Counted from the stretch's first letter, positions 1 to 5,638 are shown. The stretch is 32,196 bases of DNA from Parcubacteria group bacterium GW2011_GWA2_47_21 (GCA_001000545.1 LCOC01000003.1:1-32196); one strand, 5' to 3'. Numbers and translations are program-made. The notes: generated by a model from the sequence alone, not told the origin.

Positions 1-45
1 CCTTTCGGACTCATCAGTCCCGACACACATCGGGAGAACAGCGGG
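1..45 (-). ncRNA. Candidate hammerhead ribozyme, truncated by the window edge
   Basis: On the minus strand the hammerhead core CTGATGA (positions 17-11) is followed by GTCC-GAAA-GG, the start of a typical stem II with a GAAA tetraloop; the window ends there. Directly before the core is a perfect 6-bp hairpin, TCCCGA / TCGGGA with a 6-nt loop, which fits stem I. The base before it is C preceded by U, as required at the cleavage site. The last bases of stem II, the GAAA strand and one side of stem III lie outside the window. Stems I and II closed with stem III open would make it type III. A competing reading is that this DNA is part of an open reading frame (next entry). Confidence 0.55.
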
Positions 46-175
46 ACGATTTTCATCATCCCAGTAGTTTCCGCTCACCAAGCGCCGAGGAGCTTCCCCT
101 CGGAATTGCGCACCAGTCTCGTCGGTGATAACGCCGTGATAATCGCGGCCGATGGAAGTTTTCGAGGCCCGCTTT
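1..175 (-). CDS. Possible partial reading frame with GEAP motif (remnant)
   Basis: A minus-strand frame stays open from a TGA at about 178 to the window edge and reads protein-like (DYHGVITDETGAQFRGEAP, then LVSGNYWDD). No ATG/GTG/TTG starts it near the 5' end, so it is either a remnant, frameshifted, or started internally (TTG/GTG within RRLV). It aligns with the small ORF at 915-1157 over H-x-G/V...GEAP-x2-L-x-S-x-N-x-W, so the two are diverged copies of the same sequence. I do not recognise the family. It follows the lipoprotein gene just as the other copy follows the DUF1874 gene. Confidence 0.28.
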
Positions 176-189
176 CAACCTAACCCATC

Positions 190-522
190 TCACTCGATTG
201 CCGGATAGGCCTTGGAAGAGATGAGCTCCACCGTCCTTATTGTGGGGTTCCACCGCACGACCATCTCCACTCTGGTCGGTTGCCCGTTGGTGAGATATCC
301 TACCGCAGTGGCCGCATGCACTCGAAAGTGCTCCAACAAGTTGGTGGACTTGGTCTCCACAATCACTTGCCCGTTCGTTCCCTGCCCAACTACCCTCCAG
401 TGGTTGGTGGGAAAAAATGTGCGGTTGTACTGACTTTTGTCAGTTTCCACGACGCACCCAACGGCAATGAGAGTTGCGACTGCCAAAATGGCAATCCCGA
501 TGTTATTGGTTTTCATGTTCAT
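190..522 (-). CDS. Small putative lipoprotein
   Basis: This 110-residue protein has an N-terminal signal of lipoprotein type: MNMKTNN, a hydrophobic stretch of about 15 residues, then a lipobox ending in IAVGC, so Cys23 is the likely lipidated residue. The mature part is hydrophilic with beta-like alternation and has no motif I recognise. The start is supported by AGGG four bases before the ATG, which is unusual in this window, where most core genes look leaderless. A -10 box TATAGT lies at 585-580. Its leader resembles that of the DUF1874 gene (TAGGGCACTATG against TAGGTCGCTATG), so both may belong to one family of accessory cassettes. The function is unknown; the cell location is inferred from the lipobox. 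Confidence 0.6.
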   Translation of the reverse strand: MNMKTNNIGIAILAVATLIAVGCVVETDKSQYNRTFFPTNHWRVVGQGTNGQVIVETKSTNLLEHFRVHAATAVGYLTNGQPTRVEMVVRWNPTIRTVELISSKAYPAIE

Positions 523-579
523 AGTGCCCTAGATACTGTCTCACAGCATCCAAAACACTATGAACATGTTTTACAAAGA

Positions 580-585
580 ACTATA
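580..585 (-). promoter_or_regulatory. Putative -10 box for the lipoprotein gene
   Basis: The minus strand reads GAGTATAGTTCTTTG, with TATAGT as -10. The same words (AGTATAG, then TTCTTTG-AAA) occur before the DUF1874 gene at 1575-1550. No good -35 is visible, so an extended -10 or an activator is possible. The box directly follows the repeated junction sequence at 586-633. Confidence 0.4.
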
Positions 586-633
586 CTCTATGAATCCGCG
601 AAAATCTTTTGTTCGTGGACTCAAGAAAGTGGA
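586..633. repeat. 48-bp cassette-junction repeat, copy A
   Basis: CTCTATGAATCCGC, then 19 variable bases, then ACTCAAGAAAGTG. The copy at 920-967 has the same 14-bp left end, the same 19-bp spacing and ACTCAAAAAAGTG. Both copies sit directly beside a minus-strand terminator hairpin, so the unit marks the boundary between successive minus-strand cassettes. Confidence 0.5.
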
Positions 634-655
634 GCAAAAGCCTGCTCCATATCCG
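626..655 (-). terminator. Probable intrinsic terminator
   Basis: The minus strand reads GGAGCA-ggcttt-TGCTCC followed by ACTTTCTTG. The 6-bp GC-containing stem with a T-rich but interrupted tail would end transcription from the small ORF region at 660-940 before the lipoprotein promoter. Confidence 0.45.
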
Positions 656-938
656 ATGGACACCTCGCCACCTTCCCGCTTCGCCACATATGCAACATGT
701 AGCATCTACAACCAGCGCCACCTCTTTTGGGCTTTGTTGGTTTCTTGAAAAAGAACACATGAACCAGTTTCGTAGCATTCTGACGCCATCTATCTATTTG
801 GTCCAAATGGTGACCTTCGCTCTCTCATTACGCACCCGGCTCCAAGCGATATGGCCGTCTTCGCCTCCGTACTCCAAACCACGGTAGCGGGTTGGCCGTT
901 TAATGAGAAGTCCCTCAATCTCTATGAATCCGCTTCAT
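656..938 (-). other. Decayed or unrecognised short coding region
   Basis: There is no confident gene here. On the minus strand an ATG at 938 opens a frame (MKRIHRD) that hits TGA after seven codons. One base over, a clean frame reads IEGLLIKRPTRYRGLEYGG and ends IWTK at 794, so a single extra T near 917 would join them into a protein of about 46 residues. A second frame (621-806, TTG start, 61 residues, FFFKKPTKPKRGG) overlaps its stop codon. These could be two tiny coupled genes or the remains of one. Neither has a recognisable domain. Confidence 0.25.
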
Positions 939-1157
939 TTTTGACGAAACGAACTCAAAAAAGTGAGGAATGTCTGGTTTTTGAATTGACCAAGACATTC
1001 CTCTGCAAATACTCATCCGTTGATGAATCAACCTTTGGCGGATAGCAGAGGGATAGAATAATCTACCCCAACAGTTTCGGCTCGTCAGGCCCTTCGGAGC
1101 TTCCCCGAAGTAAATTATGCGGCTGTTTAATGTCAGGCCGATATGACACGCGAGCAC
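915..1157 (-). CDS. Small ORF with GEAP motif, downstream of the DUF1874-like gene
   Basis: This 80-codon GTG-start frame overlaps the stop of the DUF1874-like gene by one base (TAGTG), an arrangement typical of translational coupling. Its first half (YFGEAPKGLTSRNCW) is related to the partial frame at 1-175. The second half runs through a strong terminator hairpin (962-1004), which argues that the real coding part, if any, is shorter or decayed. No known domain. The conserved GEAP stretch also lies on a hairpin whose stem differs between the copies while remaining paired. Confidence 0.28.
   Translation of the reverse strand: MLACHIGLTLNSRIIYFGEAPKGLTSRNCWGRLFYPSAIRQRLIHQRMSICRGMSWSIQKPDIPHFFEFVSSKMKRIHRD
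920..967. repeat. 48-bp cassette-junction repeat, copy B
   Basis: Second copy of the junction described at 586-633: identical CTCTATGAATCCGC, 19 variable bases, ACTCAAAAAAGTG. It abuts the terminator at 962-1004. Confidence 0.5.
962..1004 (-). terminator. Intrinsic terminator of the DUF1874-like transcript
   Basis: The minus strand reads AGGAATGTCTTGGT, a short loop, ACCAGACATTCCT, then CACTTTTTTG. The stem is about 13 bp with one bulge, followed by six T. It ends the transcript that begins upstream of 1504. Confidence 0.7.
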
Positions 1158-1504
1158 TACTCGGAAACTGTAAACAAGGCGAAGCTGAACTTCGCGCCTG
1201 CCACTTCTTCCTGTGTGTACTCGTGCCGGTTCTCCAACCGGGGGAGTCCGCTGACCCCCATCACCAAGGCCCTTTCGCCGCTCTGCACAACCACGCTCGG
1301 CGCTTTCGGTGGGATTTCCACCGAGATACCGAAACGGGTCTGCATCACATCGATGCTCGCCTTATGGGATGGGTTGAGACAAGAAACCACACCGCCTGCA
1401 ATGACCTCCTTTGCCTGCTCCACCGTAAGCGTCTGCTTACGGATGGTGCAGTTGGAGGGGAACATGCTGGGGGCGATTCCGAATCCGAAGTATGTTTTTT
1501 GCAT
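1157..1504 (-). CDS. DUF1874 / STIV-B116-like protein
   Basis: The 115 residues follow the DUF1874 (YddF / STIV B116) pattern: LTVEQAKEVIAGGVVS near residues 26-41, NPSHKAS at 44-50, a hydrophobic strand, GERALVM near residue 78, then PRLENRHEYTQEEVAGAKF and a beta-rich C-terminus. The family is small, single-domain and common in phages and archaeal viruses. One branch, AcrIII-1, is a ring nuclease that degrades cyclic tetra-adenylate and so blocks type III CRISPR immunity. A histidine lies at residue 47, where AcrIII-1 has its key His, but the surrounding residues differ from the usual GHEATA, so activity is uncertain. It has a leader of about 60 nt with weak SD-like bases, unlike the leaderless host genes, which supports a mobile origin. 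Confidence 0.55.
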   Translation of the reverse strand: MQKTYFGFGIAPSMFPSNCTIRKQTLTVEQAKEVIAGGVVSCLNPSHKASIDVMQTRFGISVEIPPKAPSVVVQSGERALVMGVSGLPRLENRHEYTQEEVAGAKFSFALFTVSE

Positions 1505-1584
1505 AGCGACCTAAAACCTAACAATAAGTTTCAGATCGCCATGCAAAATGATTGTTTCCAAAGAACTGTGCTATACTGAATTGC

Positions 1585-1603
1585 GACAATAACTTAAATT
1601 GTC
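1585..1603. promoter_or_regulatory. Inverted repeat GACAAT-N7-ATTGTC (candidate operator)
   Basis: A perfect 6-bp inverted repeat with a 7-bp spacer lies just upstream of the -10 (TATAGC, 1575-1570) of the DUF1874-like gene. It uses the same half-site, GACAAT, as the palindrome at 1679-1690 before the TrmB-like gene, so one regulator could bind both divergent promoters. Confidence 0.4.
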
Positions 1604-1678
1604 ACGCCAACAGTGTAGCAGATAGAAGATATTTGTCAAGTTTATGTTTTTGAAAAATCCTGATAAATAATACTATTG

Positions 1679-1712
1679 TGACAATTGTCAGTTTATCATT
1701 GTGCCATATAAT
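1679..1712 (+). promoter_or_regulatory. Promoter with overlapping operator for the TrmB-like gene
   Basis: -35 TTGTCA (1685-1690), 16-bp spacer, -10 TATAAT (1707-1712). The 12-bp perfect palindrome TGACAATTGTCA (1679-1690) covers the -35 box, the classic place for an autorepressor. The regulator gene follows at 1741. Confidence 0.6.
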
Positions 1713-1740
1713 TAATACTGTCATATAAATATAACAAAAT

Positions 1741-2428
1741 ATGGAAGAAAAAATTTTAATGGATTGTGGTTTATCGGCCGAGCAAGTAAAAGTGTATCTG
1801 TTCCTCCTGAAGAACGGCCAAGCACCGGCCAAACGCATCGCCACGGCCACCGGTGTTGGCCGAACTCTTACCTATAAAGTGCTGGAACAATTAATCGCCC
1901 TGGAGCTTGTAGAAAAGAAGGACAACATAACGAAAGTGACATTTTTCTTTCCAGCTCACCCGCAACGCTTAAAAGAACTTGCCGCTAAAAAACTTCAAAC
2001 CACGGAACAAGCTACCGCAAACTTAAACTCCATCTACGGAGCCCTAACCTCCGAACGACGATATTTTAAGTATTGGCCAGGAGATCAGAGTAATCAGCTC
2101 CCCCATTGAAGAAGGTCGCAAAGAAATTCTCCATTTAATTCGCGAACAAATACAAAAACAGGTAGCGCAAAACATCAAAACTAAAGCGATTACTCCGATT
2201 GGACATCAAGAAATCGCCACGCCAGTGGCGGAAGACGAAAAATATTTAATAACTCGCAAAATAGTGCCGAAAGACGAATTACATATACCGGCTCAAATAA
2301 TTATCTATGGCGAAAAAGTGGCTATCACCAACTTTAAAGAAGGTTTCATTAATGTTCTTATGGAAAGCAAATATATCGCCGACACATTTCGGATTATGTT
2401 TGAATATATGTGGAACAAAATTCCTTAG
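1741..2428 (+). pseudogene. TrmB-family transcriptional regulator, frameshifted
   Basis: Frame 1 (1741-2109) encodes an N-terminal winged helix: LSAEQVKVYLFLLKNG, then GVGRTLTYKVLEQLIALELVEK as the recognition region, and PAHPQRLKELAAKK as is usual for TrmB proteins. From about 2081 the homology continues in frame 2 without ATG (EIRVISSPIEEGRKEI), through QEIATPVAEDEKYLITRKIVP and IPAQIIIYGEKVAITNF, to a C-terminus ending FEYMWNKIP. This second half is the usual TrmB effector-domain tail. The join lies between about 2060 and 2090, and the total of about 228 codons is a little short for the family, so a small deletion as well as a frameshift is likely. A sequencing or assembly error is the alternative. 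Its own promoter bears the palindrome. Confidence 0.65.
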
Positions 2429-2430
2429 TT

Positions 2431-2582
2431 TTTGCGGGATGGGAGAAACGTTCCTTACAGGAACAGTACCCCGATTGGATTCGCCTGTGGCGAATGCTCA
2501 ATCGGGCTTCGATTCTCCCACGAAAGCGCCCCGCGCTTTCTATCCTCGCAAAATACAATCGTCCGCCAAGGCGGACTCATTA
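2431..2582. repeat. tRNA-Gly 3'-end duplication filled with four hairpins
   Basis: The 17 bp TTTGCGGGATGGGAGAA (2431-2447) repeats the 3' end of tRNA-Gly exactly (2583-2599), 152 bp away. Between the copies are four hairpins: GTTCCT/AGGAAC (2450-2464), a two-part stem of 8+7 bp (2470-2506), GAAAGCG-CCCCG-CGCTTTC (2522-2540) and GTCCGCC/GGCGGAC (2561-2576). An inverted copy of the tRNA 3' end (TTCGATTCTCCCA ... ATCCTCGCA, 2508-2550) is interrupted by the third hairpin. No ORF of note is present. Confidence 0.6.
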
Positions 2583-2584
2583 TT

Positions 2585-2655
2585 TGCGGGATGGGAGAAT
2601 CGAACTCCCGACCTCGGTTTGGAAAACCGACGTTATCCCATTTAACTAATCCCGC
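2585..2655 (-). tRNA. tRNA-Gly (TCC)
   Basis: A complete cloverleaf of 71 nt: acceptor GCGGGAT/ATCCCGC with discriminator A, anticodon stem TCGGT/ACCGA with loop TTTCCAA (anticodon TCC), T-arm GGGAG-TTCGATT-CTCCC. CCA is not encoded. Its 3' end is duplicated downstream (2431-2447). Confidence 0.95.
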
Positions 2656-2710
2656 TTCAAAAAGCTTCCATCGAAGCATAAAAATCCTAACAGAAATTGG
2701 ATGTTAACAA

Positions 2711-2750
2711 AAGCAAAACCCTTTCTTCAAAGAAAGGGTTTTGCTTTTTA
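2711..2750. terminator. Strong bidirectional terminator hairpin
   Basis: A perfect 17-bp stem, AAGCAAAACCCTTTCTT and its complement, with a 2-nt loop. T runs follow on both strands (TTTTT on plus, TTTTGTT on minus). It would end the small minus-strand ORF at 2757-2837. Confidence 0.75.
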
Positions 2751-2756
2751 CTCTTA

Positions 2757-2837
2757 TTACTTACCGCCACCCGTCCCGCCCTCGCCTTGCGGCTCTGCCG
2801 GAGGGGTCCCTGGGGCTTGAGGTTTATCTTTAGCCAT
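2757..2837 (-). CDS. Tiny Pro/Gly-rich ORF (26 aa)
   Basis: An ATG frame of 26 codons (MAKDKPQAPGTPPAEPQGEG, ending GGTGGGK) is followed directly by the strong terminator at 2711-2750. A -10-like TAATAT or GATAAT lies 12-20 bases before the ATG, giving a very short leader as for other genes here. The polar, Pro/Gly-rich composition suggests an unstructured peptide. It is too short for homology, and a non-coding transcript is possible. Confidence 0.35.
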   Translation of the reverse strand: MAKDKPQAPGTPPAEPQGEGGTGGGK

Positions 2838-3017
2838 ATTCAGTTAAGAATATTATCCTTACTAAATTGACCTGCGCGTTTGCCCAGCATCTTCCCTATC
2901 CCGGGAACGCAATGGAGAGTATACCTCCGCTGACAAGGGTTTTTGCAAAGAAAAATAGAAATTGCTTGCTTGTCAAAAAAATCGGCGTAATTTGAAAGGT
3001 ATAATACTTTAATCAAA

Positions 3018-4235
3018 ATGACAACCTTGCTAAACGTTATCGCCATATTCATTTTCACCTTGGTATTGGGGCTTTTATCTAGCTCTGGACTAGTTGACAA
3101 TATTGTTGTGCAAAACACAGAGGTCTTGCTGAAGAGCCACTTGACCGACTCCGAATCGGCGCAAAAAAATACAAAACAAGAATCGGAAAAAGTAAAAGAA
3201 AACGGGCTTAATTTACAAACACCCGCTCCAAAAATTAAAACCAACCCCGTTGAACAGCAAAAAAATGGGCTGAAAGCAGAAGAATCCGAAAATATCACTT
3301 CGGGTACAGGAGTTCAAGCCCTAAATGATACCCTCGCTCCAACCAACAAACCAAACACGCCAACATTCACCCAAATACCGTTTGATGGCTTGAACGAGAA
3401 AGTCAGAGCGGTAGTGGTAAACATCATTTGCACCAGTAAAACCGGCGGTTCCTTGGCGCCCGCCTCGGGCAGCGGCGTTATTATTGACCCACAAGGTGTT
3501 ATTTTAACTAACGCTCACTTGGCGGAATATTTTTTGCTTAAAGATTATCCCGCTCCAAATTCCATAGAATGCGTCATCAGAAACGGCTCTCCCGCCTACC
3601 CCAAATTCAAAGCCGAGCTCCTTTATACCCCGCCAAAATGGGTGACGGAAAACAAAAAAGGCCTTTTGGACGAGAAACCCGCAGGCACCGGCGAGTATGA
3701 TTACGCCCTCCTTAGAATCACTAAAAGCGTCAATGAAAATACGGCCTTACCGGAAAGTTTCCCCTACCTTGAAATAGAAACGGGTGATAATTATTTAATC
3801 CGAGGCAATGGGCTTATATTGGCCGCCTACCCCGCTGGCTTCCTTGGCGGCATAAATATCCAACGCGACCTTTATCTTTCTTCAGCCCCAACTGCCATCG
3901 GCCAACTCTATACTTTTGCCACAAGCACCATAGATATTATCTCTCTGGGCGGTACCATAGTGGCTCAACAGGGCTCTTCCGGCGGCGCAGTAGCTCTTCA
4001 GAACGGGAAACTCGTGGGCATTATCGTCAATACCACATTGGGCGACACCACTTCGGAAAGGGACTTGCGCGCTTTAACTCTGAATTACATAAACAGGTCT
4101 TTGAAGGAAAATTTGGAACTGTCTTTGCGGGAGTTTCTAATGGTAAATTTAACCAAGACGGCAAAAACATTCAATCAAACAATAGCGCCGATTTTATCCG
4201 CCGAACTCATAAGCGTCTTGGAGGGAAACAATTAA
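3018..4235 (+). CDS. Membrane-anchored trypsin-like (S1C) serine protease
   Basis: Of 405 residues, the first 20 or so form a hydrophobic anchor (TTLLNVIAIFIFTLVLGLL). A low-complexity Lys/Asn/Thr/Pro linker follows to about residue 120, then a trypsin-fold domain. The triad is visible: His in SGVIIDPQGVILTNAHLAEY, Asp in EYDYALLRI, Ser in QGSSGGAV. There is no PDZ domain, unlike DegP/HtrA, so it probably cleaves exported substrates without that kind of regulation. TATAAT at 3000-3005 gives a leader of only about 6 nt. The stop overlaps that of the convergent RNHCP gene by four bases, with no terminator between them. Confidence 0.8.
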   Translation: MTTLLNVIAIFIFTLVLGLLSSSGLVDNIVVQNTEVLLKSHLTDSESAQKNTKQESEKVKENGLNLQTPAPKIKTNPVEQQKNGLKAEESENITSGTGVQALNDTLAPTNKPNTPTFTQIPFDGLNEKVRAVVVNIICTSKTGGSLAPASGSGVIIDPQGVILTNAHLAEYFLLKDYPAPNSIECVIRNGSPAYPKFKAELLYTPPKWVTENKKGLLDEKPAGTGEYDYALLRITKSVNENTALPESFPYLEIETGDNYLIRGNGLILAAYPAGFLGGINIQRDLYLSSAPTAIGQLYTFATSTIDIISLGGTIVAQQGSSGGAVALQNGKLVGIIVNTTLGDTTSERDLRALTLNYINRSLKENLELSLREFLMVNLTKTAKTFNQTIAPILSAELISVLEGNN

Positions 4236-4534
4236 GAGGTTTTTCCAGGTAATCCGATTAATACAGCCGAATTGTCGGCCGTACCAGCTTTTACTCTCCT
4301 CTTTATCCCACAACCAACGCACCGGTGAATAATTACTTGTTTCCCCGCTTTTAAAATACAACCAATGGGTTCCATCAATGACTGACAGATTTCTCCCCTA
4401 TCCCCCGGGTTAACATCAATATGTTTTGACCAGAGACATTTAGGACAATGATTAGTGTAGCCGTTACCCTCAACGAAAAAACCGCATTTGTCGCAGTTGA
4501 AATTCTCTTTTTTCCTTTGAAAAGACAAACCCAT
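4232..4534 (-). CDS. RNHCP-domain zinc-ribbon protein
   Basis: The 100-residue product starting MGLSFQRKKENFNCDKC covers the RNHCP domain: C-x2-C, then GNGYTNHCPKCLWSKHIDV, NPGDR, MEPIG and IIHRCVGCGIKRR, giving two Cys pairs plus His that should hold zinc. The ORF track extends 50 codons upstream, but that extension is the tRNA-like DNA at 4596-4680 read as protein, so I place the start at the ATG at 4534. The role is unknown; a nucleic-acid or translation link is only suggested by the zinc ribbons and the neighbouring tRNAs. Confidence 0.85.
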   Translation of the reverse strand: MGLSFQRKKENFNCDKCGFFVEGNGYTNHCPKCLWSKHIDVNPGDRGEICQSLMEPIGCILKAGKQVIIHRCVGCGIKRRVKAGTADNSAVLIGLPGKTS

Positions 4535-4595
4535 TAGGTCTGAATGTTGTGATTGGAAACCCACACCTACCTCCCACCTGTCTACACCTATTTTT

Positions 4596-4680
4596 TCGGG
4601 GTGCCGGGAATCGAACCCGGACCTTAGGAATTTCTTATGGAAATTCCCGCGGAAGTGCCCCGCGCTTCCGGTCGCACCCA
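4596..4680 (-). tRNA. Degenerate tRNA-like sequence with inserted hairpin
   Basis: The 3' half is a good tRNA: T-arm CCGGG-TTCGATT-CCCGG then CACCCCG and A. The 5' side offers only GGGTG to pair with CACCC. The D-arm region is replaced by a hairpin, CGGAAGCG-CGGGG-CACTTCCG on the minus strand, followed by an 8-bp stem GGAATTTC/GAAATTCC with loop CATAA where an anticodon arm should be. No proper anticodon loop can be drawn. It lies 4 bp from tRNA-Pro. It is probably a pseudo-tRNA; isotype not assignable. Confidence 0.4.
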
Positions 4681-4683
4681 TCA

Positions 4684-4754
4684 TCGGGGAGCCGAGAATT
4701 GAACTCGGACCTCACGCTCCCAAAGCGTGTATACTGCCACTATACTACTCCCCG
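4684..4754 (-). tRNA. tRNA-Pro (TGG)
   Basis: A complete 71-nt cloverleaf: acceptor CGGGGAG/CTCCCCG with A discriminator, anticodon stem CACGC/GCGTG with loop TTTGGGA (anticodon TGG), T-loop TTCAATT. CCA is not encoded. A diverged copy of its 5' half lies just upstream at 4766-4804. Confidence 0.95.
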
Positions 4755-4765
4755 ACGATGAGTAC

Positions 4766-4804
4766 GACCCCAAAGCGTTTATACTGCCACTATCCTACAC
4801 CCAG
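4766..4804 (-). pseudogene. tRNA-Pro 5'-half fragment
   Basis: The minus strand reads CTGGGTGTAGGATAGTGGCA then GTATAAACGCTTTGGGGTC, matching tRNA-Pro from the acceptor to the anticodon loop with a few changes. The 3' half is missing. It is a partial duplication or a recombination scar. Confidence 0.6.
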
Positions 4805-4851
4805 ACACGAGAGATAATTCCAAAATATGTATACCAGCCCCCTAAATATCT

Positions 4852-4907
4852 ATAACGGACATTCTATCGGACATTTTGTCCTTTGTGTCCGATAGAATGT
4901 CCGTTAT
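4852..4907. repeat. Perfect 22-bp inverted repeat built of GGACA words
   Basis: ATAACGGACATTCTATCGGA (continuing CA) and its exact complement are separated by 12 bp. The unit TCTATCGGACA recurs at 4920 and 5501 and in a cluster at 8366-8455. The sister word TAAAGGACA occurs at about 4938, 5376, 5406, four times at 6899-6967, and at 8402. No gene lies in 4755-4950 apart from tRNA fragments and these repeats. Confidence 0.65.
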
Positions 4908-4949
4908 GTTAGCTTGAGAAATGTCCGATAGAATCTCTAAAGGACATTT

Positions 4950-5354
4950 TTACAGGATAATGTCTTTTATATATTTTACCTTAGCGGACGGACTATTTCG
5001 GGATAAAACAACAGAAATTATACCAAATTCCCACTCTGTTTCCCGTGAAAACCCCGGTTTTGATAAATAAACCTGAATCACTCGTTTTAATCGTTTTATT
5101 TTATTAGGATGAACATTGTCTTCTGGGCGGTATTTATCGGATGTTTCACGATTAACATTATCAAGATTTTCACATGAAACGGTTTTTACCTCTATAAATG
5201 TCAAAATACCTCTTTTTTGCGCAATAATATCTAACTCCCCATATTTTCGTAAAAAATTTCTTTCAATAATTGAATAACCTTTACTTAACAAAAACTTACA
5301 GGCAATTTCTTCGCCTAATTTGCCGGTAGTAATATGTTTTGCCTCTTGTTTCAC
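4950..5354 (-). CDS. YraN/UPF0102 family protein
   Basis: The protein shows the YraN endonuclease-like fold: ITTGKLGEEIACKFLLSKGY at the start, then IIERNFLRKYGELDIIAQ and LTFIEVKTV. The Glu, the GELDII Asp and the EVK motif match the restriction-endonuclease-like core. The usual length is about 120; here it is 134 from the GTG at 5354. The track start (TTG at 5387) would add 11 residues lying on a GGACA repeat, so I prefer the GTG. The biochemical role of the family is not settled; DNA processing is the usual guess. Confidence 0.75.
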   Translation of the reverse strand: MKQEAKHITTGKLGEEIACKFLLSKGYSIIERNFLRKYGELDIIAQKRGILTFIEVKTVSCENLDNVNRETSDKYRPEDNVHPNKIKRLKRVIQVYLSKPGFSRETEWEFGIISVVLSRNSPSAKVKYIKDIIL

Positions 5355-5448
5355 ATGTAACTTTATAAAACTTACTCTAAAGGACAAATTTTAGTTCTAA
5401 GGGTCTATAAAGGACATTTTTACACACTGCCAACATACTTATCCACAG

Positions 5449-5457
5449 TTTATACTA
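5449..5457 (+). promoter_or_regulatory. DnaA-box-like TTATCCACA
   Basis: An exact match to the consensus DnaA box. Another lies at 8414-8422 (minus strand) inside the second GGACA cluster. Single boxes occur by chance, so this alone does not mark an origin. Confidence 0.25.
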
Positions 5458-5563
5458 AAAATGCTTAAATTATGGCTTAACTGCGGCAAACTAAGAAACT
5501 CTATCGGACACACACTACCAATGTCTCTTACGTACTATTGTGTTATCTGCGTGTTAATTAATA

Positions 5564-5634
5564 TGCGGGTAGGGAGAATCGAACTCCCGTCTGAAACTTG
5601 GCAAGTTCCTGTTCTACCACTAAACCATACCCGC
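5564..5634 (-). tRNA. tRNA-Gly (GCC)
   Basis: A complete 71-nt cloverleaf: acceptor GCGGGTA/TACCCGC, anticodon loop TTGCCAA (GCC), T-arm GGGAG-TTCGATT-CTCCC, discriminator A, no encoded CCA. It lies 4 bp after the end of the HTH gene. Confidence 0.95.
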
Positions 5635-5638
5635 GTTG

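Noticed and set aside
586-967. Integron attC sites
   Set aside because: The junction repeat has no RYYYAAC/GTTRRRY core sites and no integrase is in view.
1130-1579. Plus-strand ORFs (149 and 123 codons) over the DUF1874-like gene
   Set aside because: The minus-strand frame matches a known family from end to end; the plus frames show no family features or start signals.
2840-3298. 152-codon minus ORF
   Set aside because: It overlaps the protease gene antisense and has Ser/Phe-rich shadow composition.
4232-4684. 150-residue version of the RNHCP protein
   Set aside because: The first 50 codons read through the tRNA-like sequence; homology starts at MGLSFQRKK.
4852-4950. CRISPR array
   Set aside because: The repeats are short, partly inverted and lack uniform spacers; no cas gene is in the window.
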